Virus record (IMG/VR): IMGVR_UViG_3300017971_000277
Span: 1 to 64,000 of that record
DNA from: a virus
Direction: 5' to 3' (one strand)
Length of the DNA stretch: 64,000 bases
The translations under genes and the position numbers were made by a program. Shown here piece after piece: positions 13,763 through 20,657 of the stretch; position 1 is the stretch's first letter; each line of letters starts with the position of its first letter. The notes beneath the pieces are model-generated. The model was not told the DNA's origin and did no database searches. It was given only the letters and a program-made list of their open reading frames with translations.

Positions 13763-16317
13763 TCACCTTTTGATGTTTTAACCCTTCGTCCGTCAATGTC
13801 AAGCTCGCGAAGATTTCCCCAGGACTTTCCGACCTCAAAGTCCACAGTGAGAGGGACTTCGCCCATGAAAGAAAACCCAAGGTTCTCCATCACGTCTCGG
13901 CAGACACCGCAGAGTTTAAAAAGGTCGCTTGGCTTAACTTCCCACAGGATCGAGTCGTAGACCGTCAGGACCATATGCGCGTCGAATCCAAGCTCGCGCA
14001 CGATACGCCCTAGACGCACGATCGCAAACAGAGTGAAGTCGCTAGCCGTGCTTTGGACCGGGAAGTTAAGCGCTGCTCGCTTGGCTTCGTTGTTGATCCT
14101 AGGGTAGTAGCGACGCCGACCAAACTCCGTCTCTTGGTAGCCGTGTTCGGTGATGATGGCGATCTGCTGACGCATCCACGCCCAAACTTGCGGGTGTGCT
14201 TGCTTGTGCGCAGAAAGGAAGTCGAGAGCGGCCTCTTCCGCCTCCCTCTCCATCTCCAGCATCTTGCGCTGCGACAGCTTGAGCTTCCTAGCTTTGGACC
14301 TCGCCTCTTTCACGAAGTCGTTGATGAGGCTCTGCTCGCTCTTGCCGTAGATGATGCCGAAGTTCACTGCTTTGGCTCGAGAGCGCTGCGCCTTCGTTAC
14401 CTCCTCGAGAGAGCACCCGTAAACGCGAGCAGCGGTCGCTGTGTGAACGTCCAGACCATCCATGTAGATCTGGATGAGATTCACGTCGCCAGAAAGCATC
14501 GCTAGTGTGCGTAGCTCAGCCTGGCTGTAGTCCACCTGAACGTAGACGTAGCCGTCTCGAGGCACGAAGCACGCCTTCAGAATCCGGCCATCCTCCAGCC
14601 CAGCACGCTCCACGGTGTCCTTCCGAACCTGATTCAGAAGGTTCGGGTCGCTCGAGCTAGGTCGTCCGGTGACCGTTCCGTTCATGCGGATAGACGTGTG
14701 GACGAATTCGGAAAGCTCGCTGGCTTTGGTCAACGAGCCGTAGTAGGTCTTGTAGAGCTTCCCGACGCGACGAAGCCGCAGGAGCCAAAAGCAGAAGGGC
14801 TCCTCCTCGTAGTGCTCGAGAACGTCCTTGTCGGTGCAGTAGCCTCCGGTGCCTGTCTCTTTGATCTTCGGCAGATGGAAGTAGTTCTGCATCAGGTCCG
14901 CAATCTGGTGCGGAGCATCGAAGGACAGGCTCTTGTTGTTCTTGAATTCCCAAGACTGCACTTGGGGAAGTGTGCGGATTTCCTTCTCGGCTTCCTCGAG
15001 CATCCCCTCAAGAACGGAGCCAAGCTCTAGGAGCGCTTCGGTGTTGAGTCGAAGCCCACGAGTCTCCATCCTGCGGAACTCGTGCCCCAGCGGAAGCTGA
15101 AGCTCGTGATGGAGCCACTGCTGCGCTTCGTTTAGCTCCGGCTCAAGCTTGAGGCGAACGCGCCAAGTTGCGTCAACGTCGTAGGCTCCATACTCACAGA
15201 GCTTTCGCGTGTCTCGCAGGTTGAACATATCCTTCCACGGAGGGATGGTCGTGTAGCGTCCTGCAAGGTAGCGCAGACCAGAACATCCGACATCGCTTCG
15301 AATGAGGTGCGCCGCATACATGGTGTCGAAGTCGAGCTTGAGCGTCTCTCCGGGCCAGTAGGCTTTCCGCCACCGCTCATCGAACTGCACCGCGTTCTGC
15401 CCAAAGAAGGTGTGCTTCGGCCAGAACTCAGCAAAGAGAGCATGGATCTGGCGTAGCTCGTCATCGCTCCAGTAGGTGAGGCTCGAGATCCCACGCGCCT
15501 CGTAGGGGATCATGCGAGCGTGGCCTGGACCAGCAGAGAAGCAGAGAAGGACCAGCCGCGTGCCTGGGTGGGGGAAGGTCGTCTTCTCGAGGTCTGCTGT
15601 TCCGGTTTCGAAGTCGAAGCAGATAGTCGAGCCTTCGGGGAACTCGTCAAGGAACCTCTTCACGTCCTCGACGGTGTTGGCGCGCTGGTAGTCGGTCTTG
15701 ATCTCGTCTCCCACGCGCAAGTCTCTCGCAATCGCTTTCTCTCTCAGCCAGATCAGATCGCTGACCATACGCGCACGGATCGAGTCATATTCGTCCGGGT
15801 CTGCGTGCATGAGCGAAAGCGGCTGTTCAAACGCATAGACAGGGATCTTCGGATCTAGCGTGCAGGGAAGCCCTACGCGCCGAAAGCGATCCACACCGCT
15901 GAACCCAGTCAGCCAGTGAAGTGCCTTCCCACCCATCGCCACGATCGCTTTTGGACGGATGTCTCGGATCTCCTTTGCGAGATGTCCCTTGCAGCGCTTC
16001 CACCACGAGTCCTTGGGATCCGCGCCAAAGGGGCTGCACTTGACGCAGTTGGTCAGGTAGCAGTCCTGCACGTCGATCGATGAGGCGGAAAGCAGCCCGC
16101 GGAAGATCCTGCCGTTTGCTCCAGTGAACGATGACCCGATCTCGTCGTCCTCCGCTCCTGGCGCAAACCCGCAGAAAAACAAGAACGGATCTTGCGGTCC
16201 CGAACCGCGCATCAGGTTCGTGCGGAGATCAGGGTTGTCGCATAGCTCGCACGAAGTACATCTCAGGTCGGTGCGGGCATTTCCGCCGACGATTCTGACC
16301 AGATCGAATTCAGGCAC
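13744..16317 (-). CDS. polA-like: Family A DNA polymerase with N-terminal UDG-like domain
   Basis: 857 aa, GTG start. Residues 1-200 are a family-4 uracil-DNA-glycosylase-like domain: all four Fe-S cysteines are placed (C20, C23, C94, C109) and FAPGAEDDEIG resembles the GEAPGxxED motif, but Phe replaces its Glu and the usual C-terminal HPS is absent. Next is a DEDDy 3'-5' exonuclease (DFETG 235-239; FGQNAVQFD; YGAYDVD). The polymerase has motif A VDYSQAELR (595-603), motif B RSRAKAVNFGIIYG (645-658) and motif C VYDS (786-789) in place of VHDE. The 5'-3' exonuclease is a separate gene. A glycosylase-like N-terminus on a phage polymerase is known from SPO1-type phages. Confidence 0.93.
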   Translation of the reverse strand: MPEFDLVRIVGGNARTDLRCTSCELCDNPDLRTNLMRGSGPQDPFLFFCGFAPGAEDDEIGSSFTGANGRIFRGLLSASSIDVQDCYLTNCVKCSPFGADPKDSWWKRCKGHLAKEIRDIRPKAIVAMGGKALHWLTGFSGVDRFRRVGLPCTLDPKIPVYAFEQPLSLMHADPDEYDSIRARMVSDLIWLREKAIARDLRVGDEIKTDYQRANTVEDVKRFLDEFPEGSTICFDFETGTADLEKTTFPHPGTRLVLLCFSAGPGHARMIPYEARGISSLTYWSDDELRQIHALFAEFWPKHTFFGQNAVQFDERWRKAYWPGETLKLDFDTMYAAHLIRSDVGCSGLRYLAGRYTTIPPWKDMFNLRDTRKLCEYGAYDVDATWRVRLKLEPELNEAQQWLHHELQLPLGHEFRRMETRGLRLNTEALLELGSVLEGMLEEAEKEIRTLPQVQSWEFKNNKSLSFDAPHQIADLMQNYFHLPKIKETGTGGYCTDKDVLEHYEEEPFCFWLLRLRRVGKLYKTYYGSLTKASELSEFVHTSIRMNGTVTGRPSSSDPNLLNQVRKDTVERAGLEDGRILKACFVPRDGYVYVQVDYSQAELRTLAMLSGDVNLIQIYMDGLDVHTATAARVYGCSLEEVTKAQRSRAKAVNFGIIYGKSEQSLINDFVKEARSKARKLKLSQRKMLEMEREAEEAALDFLSAHKQAHPQVWAWMRQQIAIITEHGYQETEFGRRRYYPRINNEAKRAALNFPVQSTASDFTLFAIVRLGRIVRELGFDAHMVLTVYDSILWEVKPSDLFKLCGVCRDVMENLGFSFMGEVPLTVDFEVGKSWGNLRELDIDGRRVKTSKGEWRQLA

Positions 16318-17332
16318 CGTGCATCAACGCCATGCAGTGCTCTGCGCGGTCGTTGTAGAAGCGCAGCATTCTTCCCGCTCCTTCGATCACGTCAGAGAAG
16401 TCCATGCGGGTTGGCTTGAACGAGCGGAAGCACGCTGCGAGAGACTGCGCCTTGACCCAGATCTTGAATGGTGTCTCGAACGGAGCGATGAGCGTTTCGC
16501 TGGCGTCTCCGTATTCTGCTCGAGCTTGGACCGTCAACGTGACCCCATCGCAGTCAAGGCAGATTCGCGATTCGTCCTTGTCGGACATCGTTGCGACTCG
16601 AGCTACCGCGTTCTCGAGCCCCGGAGGGGTCGGGACGACGTGCGTCTTCTTCTCCGCAAAGCAAGTGTCGATCGCGGAGAAGGGCATGGACGTAGCAAGC
16701 TCGCTCGAGATCACCATGAGCCCAGACTCGTTGTAGGTAGCACCGAAGCGCGAACCTTCCCGCCAGAGCAGGTCAGGCTCTCCCGCTCGAGTGATCTGCT
16801 GGGCTGCGTCTCGGCTGATGAGGAAAGGCTTTTCGACCTGGCCTGGGATCAGCGATCTCGCAAGACGACGACCGTCCAGACCGTAGACGTGAGCACCGCG
16901 GAAGCCGATCGCGTAGAACTCAGGTCGATCCTTGGCGCTCGAGACGCAGAACAGAACATCGTGGATCGCGTCCTTGATGTTCACACCACGGAGCACAACC
17001 TCTGGTGCTTTGGGTTGAAGCTCGGGAAAGTCCCACGGTTGCGTCATCGGTAGCTTCGCCACCATCTGATCGCAGGCGATCTCGACCCAGTCTCCGTGCT
17101 GCTCGAGGTCTACCCACAGGTCGTCATCGAAGTCCTTGATGAGCGCGGATAGCTTTAACGCGTTGAGGCATCCGGTGAACGGAACCTCGAGCGGAACGAC
17201 TGACCCTGCTACACCGTTGAAGCTGGTCAGGAAGCCGTCCCGGAAACAGAGGTAGTCCCAAAGCTCCCCGTCCTTTGCGCCGCTCGTACCCATGACCGCT
17301 TTCACGGCTTTCTGAAGGACTCCGATCTCCAC
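16310..17332 (-). CDS. dnaN-like: DNA polymerase sliding clamp (beta/DnaN-like)
   Basis: 340 aa. The three-part repeating beta/alpha pattern fits a bacterial-type clamp, and the C-terminus (FKPTRMDFSDVIEGAGRMLR, ending HCMALMHGA) resembles DnaN-related phage clamps. It should tether the polymerase encoded immediately downstream, whose GTG overlaps its stop by eight bases. No clamp-loader gene was seen in the window, so host loader use or self-loading must be considered. Confidence 0.75.
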   Translation of the reverse strand: MEIGVLQKAVKAVMGTSGAKDGELWDYLCFRDGFLTSFNGVAGSVVPLEVPFTGCLNALKLSALIKDFDDDLWVDLEQHGDWVEIACDQMVAKLPMTQPWDFPELQPKAPEVVLRGVNIKDAIHDVLFCVSSAKDRPEFYAIGFRGAHVYGLDGRRLARSLIPGQVEKPFLISRDAAQQITRAGEPDLLWREGSRFGATYNESGLMVISSELATSMPFSAIDTCFAEKKTHVVPTPPGLENAVARVATMSDKDESRICLDCDGVTLTVQARAEYGDASETLIAPFETPFKIWVKAQSLAACFRSFKPTRMDFSDVIEGAGRMLRFYNDRAEHCMALMHGA

Positions 17333-17553
17333 TAGGTGTTCGAGACGATCTGCACGTAGGCAATCCGAGACTTACGAAAGTAGTGCTGAACGAGGTCCGC
17401 GTCCACGAGAGCGATGAACTCCGGGACTGGCTTCATAAGCTGAGCAGCGACTCGGTCAGCCTCGTCATCCGGCACCACGAACGTCCAGATCCCCTTTCCG
17501 TGTTTGGAGTTTGGAGCCGGAGCAGACTCTTCCACGATTCGAATGCTGCGCAT
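17332..17553 (-). CDS. Hypothetical protein (73 aa)
   Basis: Unknown small protein between the exonuclease and clamp genes. ATG (MRSIRIVEESA) overlaps the exonuclease stop as ATGA; GTG and TTG codons just upstream are alternatives. Predicted alpha/beta with no cysteines. Perhaps a replisome accessory, by position only. Confidence 0.6.
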   Translation of the reverse strand: MRSIRIVEESAPAPNSKHGKGIWTFVVPDDEADRVAAQLMKPVPEFIALVDADLVQHYFRKSRIAYVQIVSNT

Positions 17554-18488
17554 CACCAACTGCCGATCTGCTCGAGAACGCTTTCCAGTTCGTAGCGCTC
17601 AAGCTGCTGAATGAAGTTCTTGAGGTCTAGCTTCCGTTCGGTCAGCCAACCGTCGCAGATCTCCACGATCTGCTGAGGTGTGTATTCCACCTCGTGCCAA
17701 GCCTTTGGAAGCTGCATGAGTTTGAGGTTGCGCACGACGACATCGCTCATCTTCTGAGCTTTGAGGAAGTAGTTGCGCGTGCCGTTGAAGTCAGCATCCT
17801 CGGTGGCGACAAGCTTTCCCTTCTCGAGATAGGCGTAGCCGGCGATCGTTCCGGCACGCTTGCGTCCGACCTGCGGAATGCCTGGAATGTTGTCGCTACT
17901 GTCACCAGAAAGAGCCTTGGCGAGAGGAATCTTGCTCATTGAGCAGCAAAACGCCTCTTCAGCCATAGGCACGCTGACCTGGCCCTTCTTCGGATCGTGG
18001 ACCTCGATCCGCTCCCCAATGATCTGCCAGAAGTCGTGGTCGCCTGTGTAGACGACGACCGAATGCCTACCGTCGTCTACGATCAGGTGCGCGAGGACCG
18101 AAATGATGTCGTCGGCTTCGGTACCTGCCACCTTGATCTGCTTGACATCGGTGAAAGACAGGATCTCCTCGAGCGCGGAGAGTGTCTTCTGGTAGTCCTC
18201 CTTGTCCTTGCGCTCTTTCTCGTCCTTCGGCTCCTTGAGCGTGCGCCCACCCTTGTAGTCGGGGAACAGCTTCTCGCGGAAGGCTGCGCGTCCGTGGTCC
18301 CAAACGACCGCAGTGTGATGACCTGAGATGGCGAGGTTGTTCCGCAGCCAGGACAAGCTGCGCAAGAACCCAAGCAAGCCTCCGGTCGGAAACCCCTCAC
18401 TGCTATAGAGTTCCCGCGAAGCGTAGAAGCACCTGGCGCACAGGTTGTTGGCGTCGATGAGGAGGTATTTCACCCCTCCTCCGACCAA
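17553..18488 (-). CDS. 5'-3' exonuclease / flap endonuclease
   Basis: 311 aa. Matches the N-terminal domain of PolA and T5 D15: KYLLIDANNLCARCFYA near the N-terminus, GTEADDIISVLAHL, VVYTGDHDFWQI, and ALSGDSSDNIPGIPQVG (the helical-arch and helix-hairpin-helix region). It removes RNA primers and flaps behind the polymerase, whose own 5' nuclease domain is absent. First of several genes leading into the clamp and polymerase. Confidence 0.9.
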   Translation of the reverse strand: MVGGGVKYLLIDANNLCARCFYASRELYSSEGFPTGGLLGFLRSLSWLRNNLAISGHHTAVVWDHGRAAFREKLFPDYKGGRTLKEPKDEKERKDKEDYQKTLSALEEILSFTDVKQIKVAGTEADDIISVLAHLIVDDGRHSVVVYTGDHDFWQIIGERIEVHDPKKGQVSVPMAEEAFCCSMSKIPLAKALSGDSSDNIPGIPQVGRKRAGTIAGYAYLEKGKLVATEDADFNGTRNYFLKAQKMSDVVVRNLKLMQLPKAWHEVEYTPQQIVEICDGWLTERKLDLKNFIQQLERYELESVLEQIGSW

Positions 18489-18760
18489 GCGTCAGGCCGC
18501 TTCGGCTTGGGTCCGATAGAGATGTCGAAGTAGCCGGCCTTCTTCTTGTGGTGGATCTTGGTGATGCCGCCAACCTCGCAGATCGAACGGGCTAGCTCTG
18601 CGAGCGTAATCGAGCTATCCGGTAGCAGAATCACCCTGCGCTGCCCGTCTACCTGCGCCACCAAGCAGATCTTGTTCGGTTGGTTGGCGATCACGGCAAC
18701 CGCCAACTCCGCGTCGTCACCGGACGCGTCGAAGATCTTGACTTCCTTCGGTTCGTTCAC
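18470..18760 (-). CDS. Hypothetical protein (96 aa)
   Basis: Unknown. Alpha/beta, ending in a basic tail (HHKKKAGYFDISIGPKPKRP). GTG start overlaps the upstream stop (GTGA) and its end overlaps the exonuclease start by 19 bases, so translation is coupled. It may be a replication accessory by position only. Confidence 0.6.
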   Translation of the reverse strand: MNEPKEVKIFDASGDDAELAVAVIANQPNKICLVAQVDGQRRVILLPDSSITLAELARSICEVGGITKIHHKKKAGYFDISIGPKPKRPDAWSEEG

Positions 18761-18948
18761 TCGACCTCCTCGACGTTGAGTTCGTGAATCTCTGCGTCCT
18801 CTGCCTCACTCGAGCACTGGTGGCAGAGGAAGCAGCCGATCTCAAGCTCATCGAAAGCCTTCTGCTCGGCCTCCTCGGCGTTCGCAGCTTCGACCTCTCC
18901 GAGATACTTCGACCCCGTCACCACTCCGTAGACGCGATACTTCTTCAT
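18757..18948 (-). CDS. Small acidic phage protein (63 aa)
   Basis: ATG with AGGAGG six bases upstream gives MKKYRVYGVVTGSKYLGEVE, then a helical EEAEQKAFDEL and a cysteine cluster CFLCHQCSSEAEDAEI. This resembles a small family widespread in phages with a CHQC element that may bind zinc. Function unknown. A longer frame to 19155 exists but is a shadow of the primase gene. Confidence 0.7.
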   Translation of the reverse strand: MKKYRVYGVVTGSKYLGEVEAANAEEAEQKAFDELEIGCFLCHQCSSEAEDAEIHELNVEEVE

Positions 18949-19931
18949 GCCATCCTCCTGATCTCCATCTCGGTCAGATCCCACTCCGTTTTGATTTGCA
19001 CGAGAGAGGATCGGAGAGCCGAACTGCACCATGCCGTTCCAAGGCTGTTTGGATCTTCCCGGTCGGGAATGGGTAGAACGAAGTTGCGGAACAACCCAAA
19101 GGTCTTGCGGATCGCTTTCTTCGTGCTTTCCCATGCGTCTCCATCCCACGCCCATATCAAGTCGGAAACGCCAAGCTCAAAGAGCGCAAGCACCTGACCG
19201 TCGTGCAGGTTTGAGCCGTAGGTTCCTACTGCGTTCTCGACACCAAAGAACGTCTCCGCGTCGAACACGCTTTCGGTGACGACGACTCTCGAGCTAGTCG
19301 GATCCCAACGCTTGCTGGTGTAGACCGTCTGCTCCGTTGGCATCCACGCTGGATAGAGCGTCTTCGGGCTCTGGCTTGGGGTCGTCGCCTTCGCCTCGAA
19401 TCCGTGGTCCTCGTCCAGAAACGAGCAAGGGATGATGACCCGTTCGAAGTAGTCGCTGTTTGCGTCGAGGCAGAGACTCGCAGACTGGATTAGGTGCGCT
19501 ACGCCTCGCGTCTCGAGCAGTTTGACCGACCGCTCTTCGGGTCCAAGATCCAGCAGTCTGAAGAGATCGTTTGGCAGTCGTGGTGCGACCTTCTCCTTGG
19601 GCTGCCACGCAGGCTCGGGGACTCCGGCCAACTCGTAGACCATGCGGAAAGCGTCGCGCCACTCGCATTGCTCCACGATTTTGATGAAGCGAAGAAGGTT
19701 GGCTCCCCCACTCCAGATGTCTCCACCATGACCACCCTCTCTGCACTTGAAGCAGTGGAATAGACCTCGACCGCGATCGATGCTCAACTTCTTCTTGGCC
19801 CGACACATCGGGCAGTCCGCGTAGATCTGCTGCCCGCCACGGTCGTAGACCGTGACGTGCCTACTCAGCCACCCCACCACCGGGAACTGGTCGATGGCGA
19901 GGTTTAGGGATTCACGAGATTCACGCATCAT
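18945..19931 (-). CDS. dnaG-like: DNA primase with CHC2 zinc ribbon and TOPRIM domain
   Basis: 328 aa. N-terminal zinc ribbon CPMC and FHCFKCREGG (about residues 40-67) matches CHC2 of DnaG. The TOPRIM part includes VVVTESVFDAETFFG (catalytic Glu) and LIWAWDGDAWE (metal-binding Asp pair). It synthesises primers at the fork and probably works with the DnaB-like helicase encoded upstream. Shorter than cellular DnaG; no helicase-interacting C-terminal domain is visible. Confidence 0.85.
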   Translation of the reverse strand: MMRESRESLNLAIDQFPVVGWLSRHVTVYDRGGQQIYADCPMCRAKKKLSIDRGRGLFHCFKCREGGHGGDIWSGGANLLRFIKIVEQCEWRDAFRMVYELAGVPEPAWQPKEKVAPRLPNDLFRLLDLGPEERSVKLLETRGVAHLIQSASLCLDANSDYFERVIIPCSFLDEDHGFEAKATTPSQSPKTLYPAWMPTEQTVYTSKRWDPTSSRVVVTESVFDAETFFGVENAVGTYGSNLHDGQVLALFELGVSDLIWAWDGDAWESTKKAIRKTFGLFRNFVLPIPDREDPNSLGTAWCSSALRSSLVQIKTEWDLTEMEIRRMA

Positions 19932-19933
19932 TA

Positions 19934-20647
19934 TTACTCTGTCCCAAGGAGGTAGGCGAGTGCCCTTGCAGCCACGACCGGAACGACTCCATTTCCACAG
20001 AGCCGACGCCGATAGCTGTCCAGCCCTGGGGAATAGCCATCATCCACTCGCACCACGCTGCCGGGAGGTTCGTCACGCCAGGGAACAAATCCTGAAGGAG
20101 CGCATAGGCGGGCCACTTCCGCATACTTGGAGCGAGCGCATTCGCCTTGGCCGTAGGAGTAGGCAAGAAGCCACCTTCTGTTCCGCTCATGCGGCGCACC
20201 CAGCGCGGCGGCGGAAGCTTCGAGAATTGGGGTCGAGAGGTATCCTTCACGCCGCAGTTCTTCACGAAGCTGTTCCAACCGATCCCGGCTTCCTCCGACG
20301 TTTTCGATGAAAACGAGTGGGGATAGGCACTCGGCTGCGACCCGCACAACGTGAGGAAGGAGGTCTTCTGCGACCTTTCGGCCTCGAGAGGCTGTTGAGA
20401 AAGGCTGGCACGGCGCTCCCGCTGTCGTAATATCCACGACTCCAGCCCACTCCTTACCGTCGAAGGTTCTGAGGTCAGAGTGGATCGGAGCGGAGTCAAG
20501 AAAACCTTCGCCCATACGCGAGGCCAAGACCGCTGCCGCAGTAATTTCCCGTTCCACGTAGCAGACGGCATGGGAGGAAGATCCAAAGAGGAGTTTGAGC
20601 CCAAGCTCGATTCCTCCATACCCGGCACAAAGAGCCAAGACATTCAC
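19934..20647 (-). CDS. DNA cytosine-C5 methyltransferase
   Basis: About 237 aa from the GTG with AAAGGAG upstream (MNVLALCAGYGGIEL). Motif I is CAGYGGIELG, motif IV GAPCQPFSTA (catalytic Cys), motif VI VFIENVGG, motif VIII-like ERNRRW, and motif X near RRLCGNGVVPVVA. It methylates C5 of cytosine in a specific site; the short target-recognition region is consistent with a compact Dcm-type enzyme. An ATG overlapping the helicase stop is an alternative start. No restriction partner is nearby. Confidence 0.88.
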   Translation of the reverse strand: MNVLALCAGYGGIELGLKLLFGSSSHAVCYVEREITAAAVLASRMGEGFLDSAPIHSDLRTFDGKEWAGVVDITTAGAPCQPFSTASRGRKVAEDLLPHVVRVAAECLSPLVFIENVGGSRDRLEQLREELRREGYLSTPILEASAAALGAPHERNRRWLLAYSYGQGECARSKYAEVARLCAPSGFVPWRDEPPGSVVRVDDGYSPGLDSYRRRLCGNGVVPVVAARALAYLLGTE

Positions 20648-20657
20648 GGTGCTCCTT

